Positions 50,724 to 61,177 of a stretch of 64,000 bases of DNA are shown here, one piece after another. The translations under genes and the position numbers were made by a program. Under the pieces are notes generated by a model. The model saw nothing but the letters and a program-made list of their open reading frames with translations, did not search any database and was not told the DNA's origin. Source of the DNA: Rotaria macrura (Eukaryota; Rotifera; Eurotatoria; Philodinida; Philodinidae). The stretch spans positions 6,352-70,351 of the forward strand of contig OENT01000268.1 of NCBI GenBank assembly GCA_900239685.1. Reading direction: 5' to 3'. Each line of letters opens with the position of its first letter. Position 1 is the first letter of the stretch.

Positions 50724-51989
50724 TTCGACCCACATCGAGCATCGCCCTTCCGTTTACCGACCGACTGACACCAGTCGAAGCAAAACCTCGTCGGCTCTTA
50801 TTTTCTCCTTATTAGACAAGACAACTCAAGTTAAACATCGGAGTAAGCAACTCAATTCGTTTCTGTCCTCTTCTATGTTGACTGGACGTCAGTTCAAGCG
50901 GTCATCTCTTGTTTTATTCGAATCGACTGACGACGCCAAATATTGATTCCGTCGCCGAACAACGACGACTCACATTAACATTTACTATTGTTCGCAATTT
51001 CTCGTGATCATCAAACGTTTTGTTGGTAAATAAAACGGGATCTTAACTCGAAGTAACCCATTCCGAATGGTCACAAACATCGTCGATTCATAATTAGTCA
51101 CTGTTGTTTACAAATGTTCATTTAGCCATCGGTCAACACTGTTTTCAAATGTTACTCGTGGGAATTTCTCTAGAGACCGTCAATATCCTTCGCAATGTGG
51201 ATTCAATCTCGTTCAACTTATTATGTCGAATTTGTACGATTATTTTTCGTCAAAACAGATAAACTATCGCGCTTTTACACGGGGCAATTAACTGGGCTAA
51301 CTGTGGCGAGCAAACCCAAACGGTTTAATCAACTCGGTTCTTCCTCGAACATCTCGACTGATTCCATGAGGATAAACTCGAGAAAAATGCACGGCTAAAC
51401 TAAATGAAACTCATTGTCCTCATAGAAACGAGTCGATTCGTCATCTCTACTAATTCGACCAGTCTTTTTCATCGAAAAATCATTCAATCTCAACCGCATG
51501 TAGATATTTTTTAAGTTATGGACGCGCTACTGTCTTTCAACAGCATAGTCATCGATCGTCAACTCGACGGAGTTGCTTCATCCGAACTCATTCATGCGAC
51601 GACAACTCATTTTAATCGCACGATTTCTTTCATTTCAAATAGGTCTCAACTCTTCGGTTTTAATCGAATGACTATTCATCACAACAGCAAACATTCACAC
51701 ATCACTCATTTCTTCTCGACACTCACATCTTCAACACTATGCCACGCAAATATTTATTGACACTCGACTAATCTCACTGCCAAGCAAAGCTCAAGCTCAT
51801 CAACCATTAACATTCGATTTACGTCAACACGACGCGTTAACATCCCATTTGCATTCGGTGATAACAATAAAACATCTTCCTTCGCACGTTTACACGAAAT
51901 CCCGTCAACAGTATTAACACTCAACTATGAGACGTCATCTATCCTCTTCACCGACCTTGTTCATCGTGTTTATCTTCCAAATTCCTATC
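50724..51989. other. intergenic, nothing recognised
   Basis: Only short open frames occur (51195-51398, 51518-51760), with no known motif. The DNA is TCGA-rich. Confidence 0.45.
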
Positions 51990-52412
51990 AACCGAGTAAA
52001 CGAAAGACAAGTCTCTGCTAAAGCCAATCGATAGTCTCATCTAGTTGCCATTGAACTGATCTCCTAGTTTCGTCAACATTTGACGACGACCGACTGTGAA
52101 CTGGGCGGCAATCGAATCACTTTCCTAGTCGAACACCACGGACGATTAGCCGGAACGACTGCCGGACAACGTTAACAAAGTCGACTCGCGATCTGCTCAT
52201 CGCCGAAGAAACAGACGAGCTCAATTGAGAGACAAGATGCTCTATCTTCATCCTTAACCTCTCTTAAAACAATTCAACATGAGTCTTCAGCCGATCACGT
52301 TCAATGCCAACTTCGGATTCATCTTGGTCAAAGGTCAAAACCCAACTCGATCGAACATCAAACTTAGATGTTGTCGAAAGAATCCTTTCCCGAATAGAAT
52401 GCATCTGATGAA
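51990..52412 (+). repeat. left arm of a 423-bp identical inverted repeat
   Basis: This arm is the reverse complement of 55880-56302. The coordinates pair with a constant sum, so there are no gaps, and I saw no mismatch when reading across the arm. No matching direct repeat of 8 bp flanks the outer ends. The arm encodes nothing I recognise. Confidence 0.93.
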
Positions 52413-54066
52413 CGGGAAATGTTTGTAGATGGACCTAGTGATGAAAAAGAACAAGCAAAGAAGCCATGCGCAAGATGGAGCGAAAAGGTTTTGTTGATAT
52501 GTGAATTCTAAAATAATAACGGTGATTTTAAGATTGTTTGTCGTCAACGAACGATGATTACCATGAGTTTGCTTGCCGAAGTGAGGGTTGTGACTGTGAC
52601 GATGATTCATGGTGATGTTGATCATGCGTGAAGCATAGCTATCTGCCAGTTAATATCCTCGTTAAGATATTCTACTGTGTTCAAAATAGTCTGTTGATAA
52701 AGATTGGTCGACGAATCTGATAAATGCTCGAGCGTGCCATTTTCGAGCAATGAGCGAGCGAAAATCTGTCTTATTGCTATAAATAAGAGTCGAATGGAGT
52801 CGAGACGAATTCTGCCGGTTTTAGTCTATCGACATGAAATTGATACGGATCTATTGGCATCTAGTTTACGAACGAGAAAATTTCGAGAGACGAATTTAAC
52901 TTTCCTCGAAGAAAAACAGCCTCCATTGGACGTTGTCGAACCTTTTCACTCTTGTTTGAGTTAATGTCGTGTTTGAGGGGCGAACTTCGAAGTTGTGTTA
53001 CACAGTTCGACCGTCTTCAGCATGAATTCGGATGTTTTATAACGTTGATTGAGCCGGCTTCCGATCTCTTCTTTGCTGGACGATCGTGTTGACAATATGT
53101 CCTGATGATGAGCTCAGCGATGGGGAATTTTAAATAATTTGTCGAGTGGCCCGTTGTTCTCTCGATGGGAAACAAGCTTCGATTGTCGAGTGAACCAAAT
53201 AGAAAGCTCCTATGTTTACATACTTTGATGAAGATTGACATGTAAATAAATCGAGTCTATTACAAAGAAATCCGATTTCATTAGCGAAGCCGTTCATCGG
53301 AAACATTCGAGTTGAAAAATGTTCTCTTAGCGATGCGATGTGCAAACGATCCAGTCATTTGTCTAATTCAGCCTATGCTACTCGACTTTTCCCGTCGAGC
53401 ACAATCGTCGCCAGTTAAAAGCAGATCCCCGTCTTATTCGCACGAAGATAAATCCACAGTTCATCTTTGCAAAGTTGCAGTTACAACGTGATTGGGGCGG
53501 AGTTCCCCTAATGCTCCAAAGAGCTCTCTGCGTAGAACAGCGAAGCTGCCATCATTTAAGATGGCATCGACACTCGATACGACTCGTTCACTACGGAGGC
53601 AAACAAGAATCAATCGACAGATTGCAGCCGATAAATAGACGTTGACTTGTCAATACACTATTCTGCTCATGTCTTTCGGCGGTGTCATCTTTGATATAAT
53701 GATAAACTCAGAAGCATTCCATAGGATAACTGGAACGTTTTTCTCATCGTTCGATATTGATCAGTGAGCAACGTCGAAACCAATTCAGATGTGATCGTAT
53801 TCTCAATCGATTCGTTCAATAGAAAACTCCTCATTTCGATACGTTCTCTCTTCGCTGCTTAATCTGCTTGTGAAACAGTTTCATACTTTCGTTATGATCT
53901 CGGCGGCCGATTCTCTCACTGAGACCAAGGACTAATCGATAAGCAGGCTCCAGATCTTGTGCGAGATCGTCGCTCATCATCTGGCTGCTTCTGTTTGCTA
54001 GTCAACTTTTTCAAGCTCAACTTAGATTCTTTTTATACGCCAACCATGGTTCCCGATTACTTTTCA
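52413..54066. other. DNA between the inverted arms, left part
   Basis: It is TCGA-rich host-like DNA. Open frames at 52704-52964 (plus), 53017-53241 and 53130-53345 (minus) have no known motif. Confidence 0.4.
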
Positions 54067-54227
54067 AAGTGTGGAGGGCTAAATTTTCGCAGAAACGTTA
54101 AGCCGTTTCGGCAGACAGTATTCAACAAACCACATTTATTTCATAATATCATAATCTATAATTTTGTCTTTATTAAAAGCAAGTAAAAACAAAATATGAA
54201 TCAAAAAATAATATCTCAAAAAGCTTT

Positions 54228-54850
54228 TCAAAACTCATCCTCTCTCAGGTTCATTTGATTCGATTGAAAAAACAATGTTACGTTTCGTGACTTCGCACGC
54301 CCTGGGTTTTTTATGAAATCTTGAACAATGAAATCTATTGCATCGTCTGTTAATTGTATGTCAAGAGCAGATAACTTCAACAATATTTCGACAGTTGTAT
54401 GATTTAAGCGATTTCTTAACCAGCTTTTTATCCGTCGTAGAGCACTAAACATTCGCTCGAGTTCAGCTGAACCAACTGCAAATGTTCCAAGTATTTCATG
54501 CAATCGAAACTATTCTGAGCATTGTTCACTAGCGAATTTTGCGAGTCTTGATAATATTGATGGAATCGAAGTAATATTTTCAACAATCTTTAGGAAGGCA
54601 TATATATCGTCTTCTCAATATTGTTTATTAAGTAATAGCTTATCAGTTCGTTCGTACACTTTTCCATCAACAACCTTGTGTGCGTATGTGCTAGGAGACG
54701 TGTATTTGGTTACTAACGGATTGCTGATTAACTCTTCAGGTGAAACTTTTGTAGGAGAAGAGAATATGCAAAAGTTGTGAGTCAGTTGCTTTGCTTCAGA
54801 ATCAACACGATCATCTAACGCTTTTAAAACATTTTGAACAAAACGAATAG
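54228..54850 (-). pseudogene. broken hAT transposase, C-terminal part
   Basis: The minus strand encodes the C-terminal dimerisation region of a hAT transposase: GSAELERMFSALRRIKSWLRNRL followed by LLKLSALDIQL, the typical S-A-x-x-E-R-x-F-S-A-L-R-R-x-K signature of the ZMYM/TTF-type group. Upstream in the same frame the reading continues through two in-frame stops, a TAG near 54510 and a TGA near 54620, with transposase-like sequence between. The frame reaches about 54850, after which degenerate repeats begin. The catalytic N-terminal two thirds are missing. It is a dead copy. Confidence 0.8.
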
Positions 54851-55130
54851 ATATTCAGGCAGTCGTGGCAGTGCCAGGGGTGAGCTCAGGTCACCCTCAA
54901 GTAAATTTCTAGTGCCGCTACTATTCGGCAAAAACAAAAAATAGAATGAATAGATATCTTGGCAGAAAAAGGGAATAGAGTAAATAAATATTCATGCAGA
55001 GACACCAAATATAATAAACAGATATTATGGCAGGGGAAGTATACAGAATATATTTGCTGGCAGAAACAGAAGATACAATGAATTGATATTCTAGAAGAAA
55101 TTTTAAACAAATATTCTGACCGAAATGAGA
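54840..55130. repeat. degenerate tandem repeats, about 34-bp unit
   Basis: At least six loosely similar copies recur at intervals of roughly 33-35 bp, with the core AATAnATATTCTGGCAGAAA. Copies are visible near 54850, 54953, 54986, 55020, 55054, 55085 and 55111. They lie between the broken transposase and the terminal inverted sequence at 55393 and are probably subterminal repeats of the element. Confidence 0.55.
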
Positions 55131-55362
55131 ATTAAAATATCGAATTCACAAACAGTAAAGAATAACTGTGGTACGACAAGGCTCTCTTAATAATGAAGTG
55201 GATAAATAAAAATTTTTACTAGAGCTGAAACGTATTAATGGGTGGTGTATAGCCATAATGTAGCTGAAAATCTTCAAGTTGCCAGAAATCGTGAAAAACG
55301 TTTCGCAGAAACAAAATTTACTTCTTATGTTTTTGTGGGGGGCTAGACTCTCATAGCTCGCG

Positions 55363-55393
55363 CCCCCCCCCCCCCCCCTAATCGGAGCCACTG
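55363..55393. mobile_element. hAT-like right terminus with a C16 tract
   Basis: A run of 16 C residues (55363-55378) is followed by TAATCGGAGCCACTG. Read inward on the minus strand this gives CAGTGGCTCCGATTA, a hAT-type terminus. It resembles the CAGTGGCGG end of the element at 6635 and lies on the side expected for the 5' end of the transposase remnant. The opposite end was not found with confidence, and no target-site duplication is evident. Confidence 0.45.
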
Positions 55394-55879
55394 ACACCAA
55401 CATTCGATTAGGTCGTTCATTGACATTCGACAATCGAATGCGAGCGACATTTCTTCGTTTTCCACGAAAACGGCTCATGCCGAACATGGTTTGGTTGAAT
55501 TCTGTTAAAATTCTACCGGTGAGACATGTTTGACTCGTTGAATAATTGCCAACGAACAGATGTACACGAAGAGAAAGACACGTTGTATCATCGATATTTA
55601 TGCGCGACAGATTCCACATCTTCTCTATTCATTTCTACAAAAAAAAGACTAAGTCAAAACTGCTGTCACCCGTTTCTTTCCTTCAATTTATCACAACCGA
55701 AAGTCGAGTTGTGTCTCTCTCTTCATTAATCGATACGTAGTCGTTTTGCATCTCTCTATATCTTCGACAGCTGTTTAACCCGTTCACCATAAATACCCTC
55801 TACACTGCATATATTCAATCGGTTTCAAAATATATGTCAAGAAATCTATAGAACATAAGCCGTCCTCTAGCCTCGTCCT

Positions 55880-56302
55880 TTCATCAGATGCATTCTATTC
55901 GGGAAAGGATTCTTTCGACAACATCTAAGTTTGATGTTCGATCGAGTTGGGTTTTGACCTTTGACCAAGATGAATCCGAAGTTGGCATTGAACGTGATCG
56001 GCTGAAGACTCATGTTGAATTGTTTTAAGAGAGGTTAAGGATGAAGATAGAGCATCTTGTCTCTCAATTGAGCTCGTCTGTTTCTTCGGCGATGAGCAGA
56101 TCGCGAGTCGACTTTGTTAACGTTGTCCGGCAGTCGTTCCGGCTAATCGTCCGTGGTGTTCGACTAGGAAAGTGATTCGATTGCCGCCCAGTTCACAGTC
56201 GGTCGTCGTCAAATGTTGACGAAACTAGGAGATCAGTTCAATGGCAACTAGATGAGACTATCGATTGGCTTTAGCAGAGACTTGTCTTTCGTTTACTCGG
56301 TT
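55880..56302 (-). repeat. right arm of the 423-bp identical inverted repeat
   Basis: It is the reverse complement of 51990-52412. The two arms enclose 3,467 bp that include the broken hAT transposase. Perfect identity over 423 bp implies a very recent duplication, active gene conversion, or an assembly or amplification artefact. Confidence 0.93.
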
Positions 56303-58049
56303 CGCCGACTCGATGAGAGTGATCGAGCTCTATCTGTTATCGCGATGATTTGTGTTGAACTATGGTTGTCAAGTAATAAAATGAGGATGATTGTTGAATA
56401 GGGTAATTTAACTGAGGATGAGAGGGAGAAAGTCGATGTGCCGAAGATACTGAAGAGAATGTTGACTGAGGGATGCTTATGCAAACAACGTAACTTTGGA
56501 CGTGGCGCTGGTCGAATGGAAGGAAGGTTATCTTCATGGTTCGATGTGATATTTCAGTGAAGTGTACCGGAAACTATTTTTTCTAAATATTTATTTTCGC
56601 CCGGTTTTCTCTTGTCTAGCTTTGTGTGTTACAATCTTTTTTGCTATTTTATTTTCGTCGTGTCTCGATAAAAAAAACGTATCGTTAATTTCATTCGAAA
56701 TAGTTGGAGAAAAGCGTCTGAGAAGAGAAGAAACTAAAAGTGAGTATTTATTTGGTGAGAAAAATAAAAAAGGCGAAAAGTGATGGGTTGTTTTGTGTGT
56801 GTTTGTTCGTTTGAATTGAAAAGAGTCGAGTAGAATCGTTGTTCGGTAATTGAAATAGTGAGGTGAGCACAAGTGATCGACGAGGATCGCGTTTGCCTTG
56901 TTCCTCGGCGGTTTTGCCGAGAAACCGATTGAGAAGAGAAAAATGAATTCGTCTAAAGAGAACACAGTTGTGTTTACTTTTGCTAAAAATAGAAAATGAA
57001 ACACTCAGAAAGTGACTCTCGTTGAATAAATTGTAAAAACATGCGTTCGCAAGGTTCTCATGAATTAGAAAAATATGGCATAATTATTTATAAGCACGAA
57101 TATTGTCGTCGAAAGCTGTCTTGTTGCGCTTCGAAGTCGAGACGAGTAGAAAAGAGTTTCGATTGCAGTTGAACAAGGCTTGATGAGCGACTTCATGTTT
57201 GATTGTGATCAGCGTGCTCGCGTTCATCATGTTGTGTTAGTCGTCGTCGTCGTCATTGTCGTCGTTGTTCTCTCCTCCGCCTTCCTCCCTCTTGGCAAAC
57301 ATCTTCGACTGTAAAGTGAAGGTTGATGTTTTTTATTAGTGTCAAGAAAGAAGCATGAAATTCTTTCAGTCAGATTGCATCTTTGATTTAATGTGAAGGA
57401 GTTTTTTTTCTTAAAAAAGAAAAAGACTAAAACTTGTTGGGTTGTTATTGACAGCGATGTTTTTGTTGTTGAATAAATGTCGATAGGAGTAAATGGTGAG
57501 CATGTTGTTGTGCTCGTTCTTCAATGGGATGCCAATGAAATCGACCGAGAAGAAAAACGACAAGAACAAACAGTTCTCTTTCTCTTCTCCTTCGGTCTCG
57601 AGTTCTTTTTTATCGCATTTATTTCACTTATATTCATTCTCAGTTTTCTCTCGAGCAACAGCATCAACATCAGTTACAAATTGAATGTTTTGTTTTCTTC
57701 CGTTGGAAACGTTTTCATCATGCGAGCACCGACGATTTTGCAAGTCTAACCAGAAGTAGTTCCTCGTAAGTTATCAACATCCAGTGACGAGCAGAGTGGG
57801 ACCAGCGTTTTGCTCGATTTTCTTTTCCGACGAAGTCACCTCTTCAACAGTCCGATTTACCGTTTCCTCTTCGACTCGAAATATTTATTCGAAACAAGAA
57901 AGTCACAGAGAAATCTCTCTCCTCTGTCACGTTCCTAATCGAGATCGTTGCTTGTCAATAGTAGGATGCATGACGACTCTTTCACGATTTCGTTTTCATT
58001 TGTGTTGATCATAGAGCAAAGCTAAACGGATATATTTCTCGTTAGATAA
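56303..58049. other. intergenic, upstream of the TTLL10-like gene
   Basis: Open frames here (56562-56783, 56591-57004, 57477-57749, 57784-58008) carry no known motif. A GTC/GTT repeat lies at 57240-57268. It likely contains the TTLL10 promoter. An acceptor-like TTTCTCGTTAG ends at 58045, five bases before the TTLL10 start. Confidence 0.4.
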
Positions 58050-61000
58050 ATGCCCGAAGACCATCACAGCGGCTTTCAATCGGAGCATGGGCAGCACGTC
58101 TCGTCGTCGGAGACGAAGCAATTGAATCATTCGAAGAAAACCGAAAGTCAAAAGGAAAATTCACTTTACACGGAGCCTCAGCCGAAATGTTACATTGGAG
58201 CTGGGAACAATTCGGAATTGTAAGTCGCCTCGTTTGAGTTTTCGGTCAGTGGTGATAGAGAGGAGTCGAATGAGATCTTTGCCTTTATTTTTATTTTACT
58301 CGGCAAGGATTGAAAGCATATTGACGTCAGTCGGATACGAACGGCAAGCAGAGAAAAGCGACGATTTCAAGTTCAAATGGGTTCAGTGTAATCAAAGTGT
58401 GAATTGGAATTCCTTCAAAGATGGAGAACAAATGGTGAACCATATCCAGGGCGAAGATTATTTTACGACAAAGCTTCAATTATGGCAATCGTTACAAACG
58501 TACGAAAAAATCTCGATGACCATGCAAAAGCGTTCGGCTCAATTTATGCCTCTGAATCAATTCGTTCCCGAAACGTTCAAATTGGACGAGAAAGCCGACC
58601 GCGACGCTTTTTTCAACATTCACAAACGTTCGTTCAACTGAATACTGAAGTGGCGTTGATTATCTTTGTCTGTTTGCTTTCCTTCTAGCCGGCGACGTTT
58701 GGATTTGCAAACCGAGCGGACTCAACCAAGGTAGGCAGTTGCTTCGTTTATCGACGTCGAATCAGACCGTCGACGAGTCTTTTTAGGGAAAGGCATTTAT
58801 CTCGTTCGAGATATCGAAACGTTGAAGACGAAATTCGCCGAGATCGACTGCCTGGACAAAAAACGGCAAATATCAGTCAAGCCAATGAAACGAGTTATTC
58901 AACGGTTTGACTTTATTTTCGTTTGCTTCGAAACTAAGAACGAACAAAGTCTCGTTTCGTTTTATTCTTTTTCCCATTTAACAGCTACATAATGAACCCG
59001 TTGCTGATTCATGGAAAAAAATTCGACATCCGATGTTACATGTTCATATCAAGTGTTAAACCCCTCCTCTTCTTCTATCATCCTGGTTACATACGACTTT
59101 CGATGTTCGATTTCGACAACAACGACGACAATCTTCTCACACATCTCACCAATCAGGTTCCGAGCTCTTCTCTTTTCTCTTTTGTTCGAGCTACTTGACG
59201 TTTGCCTTCGTTTTATCAAACTAGTACATGCAAAAGAAAGACCCCAAGTACTATGATATTAAAGAAGACACCTCGTGGACCATGGAGCGATTCAAGTATG
59301 AACACGGTTCTGTTCAAAACTTTTCACGGGAAAATTCTTTTCTAGTGATTACGTTAACAAAAACTTAGTCTCAACCAAGAACGTCGAACACGATTGGGTC
59401 TTGAACGTGTTGCCTGTAGGATTACAAGAGAGTCGATGATTGTCTTTCAGTTAATTCTCGTTCGTTTTTCTTTTCGAAGAAAATCATTCAACGCATTATG
59501 TTGAACGTCATCGAAAGCATTCGAATGCGACTAAAACGGCGCGTCGGTTGCTTCGGATTGTACGGCTACGATTTTATGATCGATCAAGACATGAAGGTTT
59601 GGCTCATCGAAATAAACGTCAATCCGGCATTGACGACAAACACAAATACACTTGTTCAAGCCATTCCGCCTGTCGTCAAAGAATCCATTCGTAAGTTAAA
59701 TCGAACTCGTTCGAGTCCGCAACGGCATTGTCTTCGCTTTTCTGCTTCTCTTTGTTTTTCTTCCCAATAAAGTATTAGCGATCGAATGCTTCGACAAGAT
59801 CCGCCATGGTCAAAAATTGTTCCCGTTAAAATCTTTAAAAGGGTTCAAATGTATTTACAATGAATTAGAACGAAAAGGTTCCTTGCCTTATATTGAACAA
59901 CGACGAGCAGCATCGTCGTCACCAAATGCAAGGAAACTGCCTTCGATTAATAATCCGCCGCCTCCGATAACGTCTTTACCGAAAACGCACATCACTAGTT
60001 CCCCGCCGACGTCTCCAAAAACAATACAGAAACCAATAAATGAACAGCAAACCCACCAATCCCATCAGTCGTTTCAATCGTATCAGTCGCATCAGCAGCT
60101 GCAACTCTCTTCCGGACAGAAAAGTGTTTCGTCAAGTTTGAATCGTTCGCCCGTTGAACGTTCAAAGTTAATTCGTTCGTCTGATTCTTTATTGTCTCCG
60201 TTGACAACGACCAACCATTCATTTCCAACGGTGAATCCATCATCGAACGAAACCATGGTCATGAGATATCAAACGATTCAACGGTACAAGAGCAATTTCG
60301 AAATCCTGAAGCCGGCAACTGTGATTGCCGAAGAGTGGAAGAACTTGGATCGGACGCAAAAGGACCGTTTGGCCATCGGAGGACCAAAAGCTCTCGTGCT
60401 TGTTTCGAAATCGTCAACTCCAACGAAACACATTCAAACAATTCAAACATAGGGACACGGGGCAGTTGCATCAACTTCTTCTTACCAAAAAGATCAAAAT
60501 TGGCTTATTACTGGGAGACAGCTGACTGTTGTCGACACGAAAACACTCGGTTTGACGCGCGTCAAGTTTTGTTCGAAGATCTTTTCTCTCACGTCTCTCC
60601 TTCTCATAGGTACTTGGCTTAAGCAACGACAACATCAACAGCAGCAGCAACAGCAGCAGCACACAGAGAGAGAACCCGAGAACGAGAACGAGAACGAAAA
60701 GACGACTCGGTTGGAAAAACTGTCGACTTGTTCATCGGCGAACTCTTCCGAAGGCTCGTCAACATCAAGAGCAAATCCGGTCGACATGACATCATTGAAT
60801 CTATTCGGAAGTAGTGCCCGATTACTCAAAGCTCGATCGTGCTCAGCGACGCTACGCGGCCAAACTCTGCTGCCTGAAAAGCCTTCAATCATGAAAGAAA
60901 TGATTCATCGAACGCATCCATGGGAATATGATGACTTCTATTCTCATCAAGACTCAATCGAGCCATTGACGAAGTCAGCACTCATCTATCGTTTAATGCG

Positions 61001-61094
61001 TTCGAGACTCGAAGCCAATTTAGCTAAATCGATATCATCGACCCGGGATCGGTCGAATAAGAAGAAGAAATTCTTTTCATCTCCAGCAAGCTGA
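58050..61094 (+). CDS. TTLL10: TTLL10-like tubulin/protein polyglycylase
   Basis: TTLL10 is the family member that elongates glycine chains on tubulin and other proteins in vertebrates. Ten exons are predicted: 58050-58219, 58308-58627, 58689-58730, 58787-58904, 58985-59156, 59225-59295, 59346-59415, 59480-59690, 59773-60366 and 60610-61094. The first nine joins match in phase and rebuild the whole TTL domain: CYIGAGNNSELIESIL, FKFKWVQC, EQMVNHI, TWICKPSGLNQGKGIYLVRD (preceded by PGDV), VIQRYIMNPLLIHGKKFDIRCY, HLTNQYMQKKDP, KEDTSWTMERFNDYVN, GLYGYDFMIDQDMKVWLIEINVNPALTTNTN. The final exon is tentative. It uses a weak GTTTGG donor, encodes a Q-run then an acidic and Ser-rich tail, and is supported by an AATAAA 78 bp after its stop. 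Without it, exon 9 would read on to a stop at 60452. The predicted length is 750 (or 617) residues; human TTLL10 has 673. Confidence 0.9.
60623..60661 (+). repeat. CAA/CAG repeat coding glutamines
   Basis: Mixed CAA, CAT and CAG codons give [11 protein letters not shown] near the start of the tentative last TTLL10 exon. It is likely polymorphic in length. Confidence 0.75.
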
Positions 61095-61171
61095 TGCAAC
61101 TGTCCGAAGATTTTTCATAGATTATTTTAGGAACTTTTGCTTCTACTAATTATTGCGATTTCTATCTTTTC

Positions 61172-61177
61172 AATAAA
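61172..61177 (+). terminator. poly(A) signal after the TTLL10-like gene
   Basis: An AATAAA hexamer 78 bp after the stop codon at 61094 supports the Q-rich exon as the 3' end of the gene. Confidence 0.55.

Noticed and set aside
55146-55619. 157-codon minus-strand open frame with a glycine run
   Set aside because: The glycine run is the antisense of the C16 tract and the frame spans the end of a transposon, so continuity is accidental.
51990-56302. Inverted arms as terminal repeats of one large transposon
   Set aside because: The outer flanks (ttcctatc and cgccgact) show no target-site duplication, and hAT elements have short termini, not 423-bp ones.
57239-57330. Minus-strand acidic peptide (MFAKREEGGGENN then poly-Asp) that looks like a C-terminal exon
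   Set aside because: No upstream exon of the same gene could be found on the minus strand, and the run is explained by the GTC repeat.
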